Assembly (NCBI RefSeq): GCF_014898055.3
Contig: NW_023601104.1
Coordinates: 75,251,106-75,315,105 of the forward strand
Direction: 5' to 3'
DNA length: 64,000 nt
DNA from: Talpa occidentalis
Lineage: Eukaryota > Chordata > Mammalia > Eulipotyphla > Talpidae
Of this stretch, positions 25,561 through 38,292 are shown in pieces. The position numbers and the translations under genes are program-made. Within the stretch, counting starts at the first letter, position 1. Every line of letters begins with the position of its first letter. The notes beneath the pieces are model-generated. The model ran no database searches and was not told where the DNA came from. It worked only from the letters and a program-made list of their open reading frames with translations.

Positions 25561-27960
25561 CTACATCTCAATTTCTTCTGTAAAATGGAAATGAGAGGGT
25601 AACAGGACCTGTACTCCATCGGCGGTTATGATAACTGTATATGCATGTAATGGCCTGAGCACAGGGCTGGGCGGTAAGCGGAAGCTGTTAACTCTCAAGA
25701 CCAGGACCACAAGCAGCACCACCACTTGTCCCTATGGCTCATTTCTCATTCCCCTTCTCCACTGCAAATTCAGGAGTCAGTGGCAGAACATTCTAGAGTA
25801 AGAGCAGTCTACAAAGTCATGCCTGTCCATCACCACCTCCAATCTGGCAGAGCATAGCTGCCAGCATATGTGAAATTCACCTGAACTTGACCACCCACAC
25901 ACTTAGCCAGATCCCAGCAGCGTCATCTGCCTCGGAGCACAGAGGCTCCCTGTCCGTCCATCAGCAGGTATTCGGGAGCCCACCTGCAAGAATGACTACA
26001 CAAGATGATTTCTATGTGCCCAGAATGAAAAGGTCTTACCAAAACCAGCCCCACAGGAATGAACTCATGGCTGTGTATCCTTGGACGAATTCAGTTCACC
26101 ACTATGGAACCCAGTCTCTTCTCACGTGAGAGTCTAGGTCCCTTCTGCCTCAGACATACTATGATTTGACTTCTTCAAACTGCTACAAGGGAGAAAAGAA
26201 ACAGAACCAGGTTCTGGGAGTCAGGCTGCCTATTGATACCAATCCCTTGGGCAGGTGCCAAGCTGAAATCCTTGCTACCTGGTTCCTGCTGGAATATCTT
26301 CTACCTACCCAGCCCACAGGCAGACTGCCTCCCTCATACCAGACCTGTGGGTCAGCCAAGCCTACACAATGGCCCAATTATGGACAATACACCTTGCAGG
26401 GGGCATTAGTGCCCTTCCCACTCCTCCTGAAGAACCTATAAGCAACCCCACCCCCAGATCACACCTGGAGTATCCAGGCTAGAAGGCAGAGCTAAGGGGC
26501 CCATCACCAACTCCAAACAAGGCCTCTCTGACTCTTCCCTCTAAAACCACCTGGCTTCCCATTTGGTCACACCCCAAGCAGGTATTTCCAGAATAAAGGC
26601 CCAAGATACACAAAGAACTTCAGAGTCCATAAAGGAAGCTCCTTCACCTGGCCCCTCCCACACCCTCCCTAGAGGGCCACAGCAAATTCTCGAAGGCTGA
26701 GGACACAGAGAAGAGTCCTAAAGAGTGTGCATTAGCAGAGGTTAGCTTCTTCAAGGTCACCTCAAGAAGTGCTTGACTCTGCTCAGTGACATGCGCTCCC
26801 CAAGAAGACAGAAACACAGAATGCTGGAGTTGACCCAGATGCCAGAGACCCTCTCCATGTGATTATTCACATGTGGCATTTACAACAGAGTATCATCTTC
26901 CTGTAAGCCAGCCCCTCATTTTATAGATGAGGATCAGCTATAACAAGTCCAGTATCCACAGTAGCCACAGACAACCCTAAGACCAGCTGTCAGACCTCCC
27001 AGGACCCCAATACATAATGCACCACAGTCCTTTCTGCTTGGTGAAGACAGGACAAGCAGCTCTCTGGCCTGATAGATGTCTCCACACCTACTTCTCTCCT
27101 AAAAGCCACCTGCTAAGATCCCAGCTAGCAGGTGATCTACCTGCCTCCTGACGAGCTGGAGGGTTTGGAAGTTGTCTGGGTCCACATGCCTGGGATGCTG
27201 TGGTTAAAACCAGCAGCTGCTAACATCCAATACTCAAGAGAGAAGCTCAGCCCTGGGCCTGGAAGGAGAAGGAAAACCAAGGCCCAGGTTTTAGTTCCTT
27301 TGAGGCCCCACGCCCACACAAGAAGACCAGAAACTCCCTAAGATTTTCTGAAGTAGGGGCCCCAGTCAAATGCAATAAGGGCAGGGAACGGAGGGACCTG
27401 TCAGCACAATGAGTGTTTTGGGAGAGGACTCTGAAGTGGGACACTGGCCAGAACAGTTAGATTGTTTAAGAGGGAGGGTGGGATCGGGAGTGAGATACAC
27501 TGGATCCCCAACCACCCACAAATTGCATATTTGGGGAGGGGTTATCAAGCAAGAATCTAAGACTGGCAACCTGTCCTCTGGCCTCCTCCTGACTCCAGTC
27601 CAGGGAGTAGCCTGGACCCTGCCCTGAGTCCAGGATTCAGCCCCATCTCTGGGACGGCCTGGACCAAGGCCATCAGCATCTCAGCACCTGTCAGGTATCT
27701 CCTGCTGGACGGTGGATGACATATCCCCTCCGAGACAACCACCCTTACCCTTACTCAGGTGCAGGAGCATCTCCCTTCCTAAGCCTGCACCTCCAGAAGG
27801 CAGAAAAAAAACAGCTTTTACTTAGTTGGAGGGAGGCAGAGAAGGTGCTAGGTAAAATATAAGCAAAGTCAGTCTAGCTCTCTAAAGATTGCAAAAATGG
27901 CCCTAATTTGTCTCCCCTGCCTATATCCTCTCCTCCTCTGCAGGAAACTTTGATACGCCC
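25561..27960. other. Intronic stretch with no confident element
   Basis: No SINE or LINE was recognised. A weak MIR-like phrase lies near 26900 (CCCCTCATTTTATAGATGAG). No conserved coding frame was seen. Confidence 0.4.
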
Positions 27961-27964
27961 TCCC

Positions 27965-28395
27965 ACTTGTTAAAAATGCAATTCTAGGGCCTCCCGGGTG
28001 GCGCAGTGGTTGAGCGCTGGGTTGTGAAGCTGCCCGCGGCCTCTGCAGCGCCAGTTCGATCCCCAGCTGCTCCCCGGCCACCGGAGGAGGGTCCCGCATG
28101 GCACGCAGACCTCTCCTGCCGCCCGCTGCTCCCCTCAGCAGTGTACTTCGGTCCTTCTGCCTGCTCTGCTCCCTGCTCTGGCTCTGGTGAATTCTCTCAC
28201 CCTCCCGCACTTCTGACTGTACCCAGTGCTTGTATAAATAAATAAATAAATCTTTAAAAAAAAATGCAATTCTCAATCCCCACCCCCAGAACTATATAAA
28301 CTCTAAGAATGAGGCCCAGCAATCAATTTCCACAAACTCTTCAGGTGATTTTTATACATGTTCAAGTTTGACAACCACTGCCCTAATATACAAAT
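27965..28395 (-). mobile_element. MER5-like hAT MITE split by a SINE
   Basis: AAAAATGCAATTCT before the SINE continues after it as CTCAATCCCCACCCCCAGAA, then TTCAGGTGATTTTTATACAT and TTTGACAACCACTGCCCTAA. The order fits MER5-type elements. Confidence 0.65.
27987..28259 (+). mobile_element. tRNA-derived SINE, type A (long-linker form)
   Basis: Full copy with CTGCTCCCCGGCCACCGGAG in the linker. Target duplication AAAAATGCAATTCT at 27972-27985 and 28260-28273. Confidence 0.97.
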
Positions 28396-30037
28396 CACAC
28401 TGATCCTTCTAGGCTTCCAGGCTCTGGGTGAAGTTGGTCTGCATGTCTGGGTCCCAGTGGCACAGCCTCGAGGGGTCCCAGATGAGACCCTCACCTGGGG
28501 GATCCCAGAAGCCCCCACATGCCCACCTTCAATTATTCAAGCCAGTCGTAGATTAGCGACGTCCCCTGAGAACTCTCCAAATGTCCTCAGAGCCAAGAAT
28601 TTTACAACAGTGCCCAAAGCAAGTGGGGTAAGGGCTGCCAAGAGGCTCTCAACACGTCTGTCCTTTCCAGCTCTCTCCAGCCCATCCTCTACCCAGGCGC
28701 TAAGTGAGCAACACAGTGACAGAGTGGCCCAGAGCCAGAGAAAAAGGAAAAGGGCAGGAAACCAGTCAGAGACAGGGAGACAGACTGGAATCCCACCAGC
28801 TGTCCCCCAGGACCCAGCCAAGAGGGGATCAACCGTGGCTCCCCACCTCTGGCCTCTTCAAAAACTACGTGCAGAACAAACCTCATCATGCAGAGAACGA
28901 CTCTTCCTAATGTTACAAGATGCCACTGTGAAATATAAAATATAAATCCATGAACTCACTTAGAAGTGCTCCCAAATCCACAGCCACTATCTATCATTAC
29001 ATATTTGCTTAATCAAGGAACAACAAAAGCATAACTACTACCTTGGGAAAAGGGCGAAGCAGTGTGAGTCCCTGAGAACCTGACTCTCTAAGAATCCAAC
29101 TCTCAGTGCCCAGGGAAGCAGGCAGCAGGTAAAGATGCAGGTGCCCCCAGGGGAGGGAACGAGGTACCAAAAACATGTGTGGGAGGAAAGAAAAGAAGAA
29201 ACAGACTAACTCCTGCCCTCCCTCATCAAATACCAGCGAGTCTTTGAACTGCAGCAGGCTGCAGAGCTGAGTAGAACAGAGCCACCCACAGAGCAGGAAG
29301 TCAGGCTCCCAGTCCCACCTGTCACCTGTGAGCAGCTGTGTGACCTGGGCAAGTCCTCCTAGTCCTCCACCTCTCCCACCTCCAAAAAGACTCCAGGGCA
29401 CGGGAGAGGTGTGAGCAGAAGGGCAGTGTTCCCAGCAACACCTTGGGTATCACACTGTTCACATACAGTTTAAACAGGTGCAAAAATGCAGACTCGTCAC
29501 TGGCAGAACCATATAAATGTACACTTAGGAATGAAAACACCAGAATAAATAGGCAATGATTCATTTTGATGAGGGACTGAGGAGAAGGCCAGGACCTCTG
29601 CTCTCTCTGCAATGCGCGTGGACCTTGTGAACCAGCCGCAAGAGCAGAAGACCTAGAAATAACAGCTATAACCGCCTGCACCTTTGCAGGCCTTTCGACA
29701 TCTCTCCCTGACAGCTGAACCATCTCATAAGGATGTTGTAATCATTCAGTGAACTCATGTCTCTGAAACACTTACAAACGTGCCCTGCGCACAGCACAGG
29801 ACCAGATTAGTTCATGCAGGAGGGTTGGGAGGAGACATTCAACTCCACATTCCAGGACCACAAGGTGGGCCTAAGCTGGGTTTTCCCTGAATCAGTAGCT
29901 TCCAGGGAAAGAGAATTGGGGGCAGATCCCCAGCCAGACATCCTTGGGCCCCACTATGGCCTCACTGCCTGTGCCAAGCAGGCCCACTCAACAGACCTCA
30001 GTGTGGCAATCCTTCATTTTTTAAAACTAATTATACA

Positions 30038-30134
30038 GGGTGGGGGGTGGGAGGGGAGGGATTGGGGTCAAAATGGGGGGGTTGCAATTGTATGGGGAAT
30101 ATAAAAATAAAATTTATTATTTAAAAAAAAAAGA
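30038..30134 (+). mobile_element. 97-bp L1 3' end insertion
   Basis: Only the G-rich end of the L1 3' UTR is present (30038-30062), then GGGATTGGGGTCAAAATGGG and AATATAAAAATAAAATTTAT and poly(A). It matches the 3' end of the L1 at 59.46 kb. Perfect 16-bp target duplication TAAAACTAATTATACA at 30022-30037 and 30135-30150. Confidence 0.95.
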
Positions 30135-31362
30135 TAAAACTAATTATACACAATGAGCATCTAAATTTACTACTGCTTCACTTAAACAAAGACAGGTGGC
30201 TTTCATTGGAGCTTAAGTTTGAAAAATTATCCATCTTCCTAAATAGAGATCTCCGGGCTTCATGCATGCAGAGATACCTCCAGACAGACCCAGCCAGTGT
30301 CCAGGACGAAGGGCAGGAAACCAGGGGTCTGGCCCTGTTTCCCCTGCTCCGGGAAAGCAGGATTCATGAGCCACCCCTCCTCCATCTCCCAGTTTCCAGG
30401 GCCAAGTCTGGAAAAGCACTTTGGGTTCCTGGAAAGAAAGGCCCTTCCGAAATATCGGGAACTCTACTGGAAAGTGCCATTACACATTATCTGGAGGATG
30501 TCTGCGGTGTTTAAAAGGAGCTGTTTCTCTGCCAAAATCAAGGCAGCAGCCAAAAACAACAGAGGGGCTTCTCAGTGCCAGGGACACACACATGTGGCCG
30601 TGTTCACGGCGACACAGACCCACACCCACTCGCAGACCTGGTAGCAGTGTGTCCTCCAGCTGGGCAAAGTGGGGTGGTAGGGATCCTATTCTCTGATGTT
30701 GGGATCTGGAAGAACTGAAATCTGCACTTCTTTCTCCATCCCCAAACCACAGGCCATTCCATGTGGAGACTTCCACATGGGAAATAAGGAGCAAAGATAG
30801 TCTGACTGTAATAGGCCCCCCTCCCACCCACATGCAGGGCCAGCCTCTCTTCCAAGCTGGAAAGCCAAGTTCCATTAGGAGACCCGCCTGGAGGAGGCCA
30901 CCCACCCTGAAGCTCCCTCCTCTGGTGTCATCTCACCTACAGATGATTTGAAAATAGAGCTCAGCACTACTCCATTCTACTCCCATCAGTTATAATCAGC
31001 TTTACAGATGGCTTTTAAAAAAATAAATCTTCAGGCCCATAAAAATGCTTCCCTGCAAGCCCTGGCCTGGCCTCAAATCACAGGCCCTGTGACCAGAGCC
31101 CCAAGCACCACAAAACAGGAAAAACAAGGTAGAGAAGACACAGCTCTTCAGAAAGTCTCCCTTCCCCCTTTCAAAGATCACTTTTCTACCTTCAGCTGAA
31201 CCATTTGGGGCCTTTGATTTAAATCCTTGGCCCCAAGGTTCAAAGTTGGGGGTCAGGAAGGACAGTTCCTCCCTGGGGGCTGTCCTCTGGCCTGGCCCAC
31301 AGAACTGAAAGCCCAAACTGCTTACCCAACCTAAGCCCCCAGTTTCCCTCACCAGCTTTCTT

Positions 31363-31644
31363 TTTTTTCTTTTTTTTAATAAAGATCTATTTATTTATGC
31401 ATACAAGAACTGGGGTACAGGCCAGAGGTGAGGGGGTGGTGGTAAGAGGATTCACCAGAGACAGAGTGAGGAACAGAACAGGCAGATTGATCGAAGTACA
31501 CTGCTGAGGGGAGCAGCGGGCGAGTCAGGAGAGGTCTGCTGCCCCATGTGGGTTGCTCCCTGGCCAGGGATGAAACTCATGCTGCAGTGGCTGCGGATTG
31601 CTTCACAGGTTGCGTCTTAACCCCTTGCGCCACCAGGGAGGCCC
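31363..31644 (-). mobile_element. tRNA-derived SINE, type B
   Basis: Minus-oriented full copy. Perfect 17-bp target duplication CCCTCACCAGCTTTCTT at 31346-31362 and 31645-31661, so fairly young. Confidence 0.97.
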
Positions 31645-32109
31645 CCCTCACCAGCTTTCTTAACAGTTTCGGGGCAAAATAAGAGTCGCCAACTTTGTGT
31701 GGCTCGTGTGCACAGGCTTTTAAAACCAAAATAAACACTGAGGCTCGGCTACCTGGTTCAAAGCCTGTTAGGTTCCGCTGGTGACTAAGCAAAGGGAAAG
31801 GAAAGGACAGATGAAGGAACCAGGCCACAGTGAAGGGAGGACTAGGTGAATCTTCAAGCAGGCAAACAGGACCCAGAAGCTGGAGTCAGTACTGGGACAG
31901 GCCACAGGACCACATGGGGCCACCGGCTCAGGCCTCCTGAGTCCAGGCAGCCATTCTTTCTACTGAAAAGTTTTCAGAAATACAACCAGAATCCTCCACT
32001 ACCTTTTCAAGAAAGAAGAGGAAAATCAGAAAGGCCCAGGCCCATTCCCTGACCCTCTCAGAACCTCTAGTCAAAGACCTGGATTCAAATCCAACTCCAC
32101 CCCATTCAG

Positions 32110-32260
32110 GCTGGGGGAGGGAATCCTGGGAAAACCACGTGACCTGTGAGACTCACTTTCCCTGCCCACAAAATGGGAATATGTCCTCACAAGTTTGCTT
32201 ATCATGACTAACGGACAGAAAACCACAGGTGAACACATAAGTGTTAAAAATCATGAATCA
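32110..32260 (+). mobile_element. MIR-like fragment
   Basis: CGTGACCTGTGAGACTCACT and CCTGCCCACAAAATGGGAAT correspond to the MIR core. Confidence 0.55.
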
Positions 32261-32374
32261 TATAATGAGTCCTTGATTATACACCAGATTGAGTGAATCC
32301 TTCCTTATTCATTTATATAAGTCTTACCTCCCTGCGTCTCAATTAAAACAACTCCATCCTAGCAAAGGATGTGT

Positions 32375-32560
32375 CTATACTGCTGGGGAACAGGCAAGTT
32401 CTGAAGTCGAGCTTCCTGAGTTCATCCATAACCTGGTTTACTGGCTCATCAATCTTGGGCAAGTTAGTTAACCCTTCTGAACCTCAATTTCCCTAAAGGA
32501 AAGTAACAGTGCCTTCCTCAGAAGGTTGTCTGACCCTCGGAGAGTGGTGCAAACTGCAAT
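32375..32560 (+). mobile_element. MIR fragment
   Basis: TTACTGGCTCATCAATCTTG, GGCAAGTTAGTTAACCCTTC and TGAACCTCAATTTCCCTAAA match MIR. Confidence 0.8.
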
Positions 32561-32799
32561 CAGCGTAAGCCACTAGTCTTACTTGTGTGGGGGAACCATG
32601 ACATTCTTAACACATGCTGGCTGCTCGGTTGTTTGATATAAACAGATAACTCTCCTTTCCAGCCTTTTCTCATCTGCTCTTCCCCTCCCAGGATGGAGAC
32701 AGTATTTACATTACCTCCCAGATCTGGAGCTTGTGACATGTTATAAACCAAAATGAAATGTTCCCTTTAGAGACCAAGGGTACAAGCACCCCATTCCCA

Positions 32800-32960
32800 G
32801 CCCTTTCTACCCATGTGGCTGTGAACATGTTATTTTATCTCTAAGCTCAAGTTCTTCATCTATCGAGTGTGATCATCCCACACACCCTCCAAGGCTGTCG
32901 TGAATGTGAAATGAGGCTGCCAAAAGAACATGTCTCACACACACGCCATGTGCAAGCAGG
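32800..32960 (+). mobile_element. MIR-like fragment
   Basis: ATGTTATTTTATCTCTAAGC, TCAAGTTCTTCATCTATCGA and GTCGTGAATGTGAAATGAGG follow MIR order. Confidence 0.6.
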
Positions 32961-33704
32961 GCTTCTGCCTCTCATCCCCTGGCCCTCTGGGTGACAGCCC
33001 TGGACAGCACCCCACCACCTCTCAATGAAGAGCAGATCCTAGTCCAAAAGTAGCCCCCTGTAGCTTAAGACCAAGGAGGCAGTTTCCAGGGTAACAGCAT
33101 CCTCTGCTTCTTCTGCTGATACCCATCCCCGCCTGCCTTTTATTCTCCTCCCGCCTCTGTAGCAGGCTAAGTCACCTTTCCCACTATTGCTAGGCAACCT
33201 CTTAGCGGGGGCAGCTGGGCCTGGGAGAGGACCCTGGCCTCCCCTGCCCCATGCCTTGGACCCTACCCTGTTAACCCAGGGGTGGCAGAAGGTGAGAAGC
33301 AATTCGAGGTCTAAAGGGTTCATAGACACAGGTCCAGCAGAAATTTCCCCCAAGGACTCTGCCTTGGGGGAATGAGGAAGGCAAACCCCACCGTGCCCCA
33401 CCCCCCCCCAGCCTTCTGTTTGCCAACGCTTTGATCTAAAGCAACTTCCAAGGAAAGGGGCCACATTATGCTTTTCATAAAAGCTGTCCTGCTTGATTGC
33501 TTTCCTCCTGTAAGCTCCACTCGCTCACCTTGAACCCAAGTCCCTGACCCTAGAGTAAACAGTGAGCTAGCAGAAAAGGTAGACACTCATATGAGAGGTA
33601 GAGGGAAGAGGGCAGACGGTCTCAGAAACCCCTGTGAAAGTGCTGACCTCTGAGAGGGGGGCTGCAGGTAATCACCCCTTTCTTCTTTATATTCTTTAGC
33701 ATGT

Positions 33705-33860
33705 TCTGAGATATTTATTAATTGAGGTGTAACTGCTATACCTTAGGAGTTTCCTGTCGGAGGCATGCGATTCAGTGGATCGGGGATATTCACAAGGTTG
33801 TGCAACCATCACCACTAATTTCAGAATGTTTTCATCACTGGGCTTGGTCTTACATGTTTG
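33705..33860 (-). mobile_element. Old L1M fragment
   Basis: TTAATTGAGGTGTAACTGCT, GATTCAGTGGATCGGGGATA, AGGTTGTGCAACCATCACCA and ATGTTTTCATCACTG are reverse-strand L1M 3' UTR phrases. Confidence 0.85.
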
Positions 33861-33929
33861 TCTTTGGTTAAGTGTTCCTAGATACGCAAGCATGTTTTCA
33901 AAGTAGCAGAGCAAAGCAGCAAGGAGTGG

Positions 33930-34135
33930 AGACACCGGAGACACCTGACTCGTTTGAGACCCCAGCCCCCACTGACCATGTGATCTAGGAAAAGTCACGG
34001 AGCTCTTCTGAGGCAGTTGTCTGTGAAATGGGGTTAACAGTAGCACCACCTCACAGGCGAGGCATGCTCACATATGCAGTCTTTACACAGGACCTGATGC
34101 GCATGCTCAAGAAGAGTGAGCCACTGTGATTATGA
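33930..34135 (+). mobile_element. MIR fragment
   Basis: GACCATGTGATCTAGGAAAA, GTCTGTGAAATGGGGTTAAC and TGAGCCACTGTGATTATGAT match the MIR core to 3' end. Confidence 0.75.
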
Positions 34136-35229
34136 TGGGAAAGTTTTTTTACTTAAAAAAGGAAAAATTCAGCCCTGGTCCTGGCTCTAGTCCAGGAAGA
34201 TAACCCTGCCCAGGCTGCCAGAAACCGCCATAGCTTTTGCCCACTTGTCTGGAGAGAGCTGTAACTGGGCAAGGCCTGCGGCTGCCACCCATCTCCACAA
34301 CAGATGGCGCCATTTGGGGTGGCTCGCTGTGGTGCATGGAAGCAGCAGGTTGGGGTCATGACCTCTGCCCACATGGCTTTGGGGCCTATGCACCCCTACA
34401 TGAGATTGGAGATTGCAGTGCTCTGCACATCCAGATCTCGCCCCCAAATCCCCACAGGGCCATGTAGGGAGAGAGAGCTGGCCAGGCAGGGCAGAGTGAG
34501 CCTGGTGAGCCTTTCCACACATTAACCCCCACCTGCAGAGAGGAAAGGTTTGGGGAGCTTGAGGCTCAGACTGGGAGCCAGTGAGAAAGCCTGAAGGAAG
34601 GTGGGCTTCCTGCATGTGTCTGAGCCCTGGTTTGCTGGGTGTCCTGCCCTGACTACTCCCAAGAGTCCTGCCTCAGTCAGGGTCAGGTTTGGACAATTAG
34701 TACTTTGTAAGACGCTGGTGCCTCGGCTGATGGGGACAGAACAGAGGGCTAAACCATGAGCCCCATCAGGGCTGATCCAGATTCGCCAGGACTAAAGGGC
34801 TCTACTCTGTCTGTGGCCTCTTGAACTGTCCAAAACCGTCTCCCATTGGTGGGCACTGGGATGCCTCCAGTGTCCTTGGTAACTCAAGCCAGGCCCATAG
34901 ACCACTTTCCTGCACCCATATGGCCCACTGACCACACTTAGGGGATAAAAGCAGGGCTGGGGGGAGATATGCCTAGGCCCAAAACCCACTGGTCACCCAT
35001 CAGGTCCCAGGAAAACGCATGGGGGCAGCTCAGGTGGACCTAACCACCAGGGAAAGGGGAGGCTTCGCAGAACCTCCAAACCCTGTCTAACTTTGAGATG
35101 CAGGTCAAATCCCACCAGCCCTTCACCCAGGATGCAGTGCTGGCTCCTGCTCCACAATGACCTTGGCATTTATCTTGGTCACACCTCTGGCTGTTATTGG
35201 CTCAGCCTGGTATGATCTCCCACTCCATT

Positions 35230-35325
35230 TAAACTGTGATTTCCACAGCTCCACATGGGTAGAGCATCTGATACCTAATAGGGGTTCAATTAGCATTCAC
35301 TGATTAACTCAACCAAGAGAAGTCA
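35230..35325 (+). mobile_element. L2 3' end fragment
   Basis: GATACCTAATAGGGGTTCAA then a TTCACTGATTAAC motif corresponds to the L2 'agtaggcgctcaataaatgtttgttgaatga' end. Weak. Confidence 0.4.
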
Positions 35326-36454
35326 GTGTACTTCGACTACGATTACACTCTAGAAGGTGAGGCAGATGCCAGTGCTTCCCTAGAGACACACAGTAGCGGC
35401 TCTGTGACTAGGTCAGGTCTCAGGCTCGGGCTGCCACACCCTGGCTCAAGAACCACAGGAGGCACCAGGTCTGGTGTGACAAGTCCTCAAGCCAGGTTTA
35501 TAGTTTGTGGCCACTGGCCAGGTGCCAGTCCTCAACCTTCCTCTGAAAGTGGAAAGGGGAGGTCGAACTTTCAACCACAAAGCCCCAAACTCCAGGACAC
35601 CCATTGGGCTTGACTTTGTCACACTCAGAACTACCCCACAAGGAAGAGTCTCCAACCCCCACCCCAAGAAGTCAGATCTCAGGAAATGAGTGTCCCCCTT
35701 CTCCTTTTGAAAAGACTGGGGACCATGGACCTACAGGAGACTGTAGCCTCTTACTCCAGCTCCAGGGACCCCAACAGCTCTTCAAGGTCCTACCAGGCCT
35801 CAAACCTGGAAAGTCTGTTTCTCAATGGCTCCAGCCTTCTCACATCTCTGACTTAGGGAAGCTTTGTTGGCAGCCAGAAGCAGCTTCCACCTGCCCGGTC
35901 CTGGCCAGCCAGCCTCCACCACCGGCTCCAGAGCCCGTCTATCTCTTCTTCAAGCTCTGTCAATCACTTTGCCAACCAGTGCGATACCTGTTCTCACCTG
36001 TGCTCAGCACTCACATGGGAAGTACCTGGAGTAAAGCTGGGCTGGGTAAGCTACTCGAAGGTGTGGGCAGGGCCCAAAGATAGTGCTCAGCTAATCTAAT
36101 GGTGGGGCCTGAAGATCCCCGGGGTGGTCTCTTCTAAGGGAAATTCACACTTTGAGGTCTTGGACCTTTTCTGTAATAAGCCGACAAAGTTTTTAAGCAT
36201 TTTAATTTCATCTCTTTATCCTCAACACCTAGGAAACAGAGGAAGGACCAGCAAGGGCTTGTATGTCATATAAATAAAGAGATTGAGTAACCAGGAGTCA
36301 AGAGACATCCAATGAGCCAGAGCTGACTTCAGGGTCAGAGGTCAAGGGCAACACAACTCCCTTACACTCCTAGCCAACCTGGGCCCCTTCACAGGTAGTT
36401 CTATGTACTGCCATCTTATCTCCAAGTCTACTGGGTAAAGAAACACAGACTTTG

Positions 36455-36680
36455 GTTCCTTAAGATAATTAACATTTACTAAGTACTTAGTATATGCTAG
36501 ATGCTATGCTAAGTTCATTATTTGGCTTAAACTTCCACTCAACCATATCAGGCAGGAACGGTGATCCCATTGGCACCACTAGGCACAGAACAGATAAATG
36601 ACTCACCCAGCATCACACAGCAAGTTAGTGGGGGGCCAAGACTTGAACCCAGTATGCACAGACTTGAACCCAGTGTGCAC
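36455..36680 (-). mobile_element. MIR with 21-bp internal tandem duplication
   Basis: AACATTTACTAAGTACTTAG, TCATTATTTGGCTTAAACTT, CATCACACAGCAAGTTAGTG and ACTTGAACCCAGT give a clear reverse MIR. AGACTTGAACCCAGTATGCA (36639) is repeated with one change at 36660. Confidence 0.85.
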
Positions 36681-37434
36681 AGAACAGGACTATCTGCAGA
36701 GGCCAGAGCTGGGGTGTAGTCACCCAGGAAGGGATGGTTTATATGGAATGTAAAACATTTCGTTTTTCCTCCAAACCCAGCCCTGAGTTGGAACCATGCC
36801 TGATGCCATTAGCCCAATTATTCATCATTTCTTGACCACCTAGTACAGGCCTGACCCTGCACAAGGGATCAGGAGGGGCCATGGCAGGCAGGAGCCTGCC
36901 CCGCGGACACTGGCACAGGGTGAAACAGGCAGGAGTGCAGAACGGTAAGGGTAAGGGATACAGACTAAGGTCAATTCTCCCCTCAGGTGTTTCCACCAGG
37001 CATCACTGGCTTCAGGAGCTCTAACCTTCAGGGTAGACAGACAGACTCCTCCTCCCTGGTACATACCCCCTTCATCAGCCCCTCCCCTCTTTGCAGGCCT
37101 CCACCTTGACAGGTGGGCTTGCTTGCTCTGATGGTCTCACCAAAGAAGCAAGTGTAAGCAAGGCAGCCTGTCTTCCCTCCCACCTGACGTGGGTGCAGAG
37201 TCAGGCCACCAGCCTATTCACAACCACCATCACTCACCTGCCAGGGCCGCCTCCGTTTCAACATCTATGAGCTTAACAAATATTAACTTCCTATATATAT
37301 TAAAGAAAAAAAGAGAAAAAAAAAAACAAAACAGGCTGGCACCTGGGAATACACATTCTAGCAGCCTCCAGGATTTAAGAAGGCAGAGAATAAAATTTAA
37401 CAGAAGCTGTCATTTTACCCATCTCCTCCCATCA

Positions 37435-37545
37435 ACCCAATAGGGAGGGTATTAACTTCTTTCATAAATAAGGAACTGGAAGCTGAGAGAGGTTAAGTAA
37501 CTTGCCAAAGGTCACAAGCCTGAAAGTGCTCTCTCCAGTCTGCCT
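37435..37545 (-). mobile_element. MIR fragment
   Basis: AATAAGGAACTGGAAGCTGA, GAGAGGTTAAGTAACTTGCC and AAAGGTCACAAGCCTGAAAG are close to the MIR reverse consensus. Confidence 0.85.
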
Positions 37546-37984
37546 GCCCCAGTGCACCTACATGCACTGAGCGTGGTGAGAACCACAAGAGGGAATAAGT
37601 TGGAGTCCAGGTCTAAAAACATGGGTGTTCAGACCTGCAGCCCCCAGAAAAGGTGGCTTTGGAGCTTAACCTCAAAGGCCAGGAAGATTGTGAATACAAG
37701 TAAAAGCCTCTAATCCACTGTATTGTGTGTCTGCAGGCAGAGTCCAGCCCAGTGAACTTTGTAGAGGCATTCTTTAAAGAAGGGACAAGCCCCAGCCAAC
37801 CCAAAGCAGACCTTGAGTCATGCCTGCTGCCTGCACAGACTTCTGCCTACATCTGCATCAGGCCTCTGGTCACCACAGAAGTCGTAATTCATCTGATCTC
37901 AGTGAGAGCCCTGGGGGTCAACAGAAAAGGAAAGTCCCATTCACAGGGAAAACAATAGATACATAAGAACAGGGACCTGGTCTC

Positions 37985-38075
37985 TCTCATTGAGTGCTCC
38001 AGTCTCAGTACCTGGTACAGCACCTGGCAAGCATAGACTAGGGGCTCAAAAAGTGTTTACTGAAAAATCCAATGA
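37985..38075 (+). mobile_element. L2 3' end fragment
   Basis: CAGTACCTGGTACAGCACCT, GGCAAGCATAGACTAGGGGC and TCAAAAAGTGTTTACTGAAA follow the L2 terminus. Confidence 0.7.
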
Positions 38076-38292
38076 AAGCTCAGAGAAGTGAAATGACTTG
38101 TCTAAAGTCTCACAAACAGCCTTGGCTGCATTTGCTCTAAAAATTGCTGCTTCCCCCCCACTGCCCCACCCCCTGTCTCCCTTCCCACTCATTATCCTGC
38201 CTCTATCTCAATTGATCAGCCTCTGTCCAAGTGTGAGCCCTGACCCCATTCAGCCCAATCAGCAAGAAGAGTATCAAAAGCAACACGTTTAA

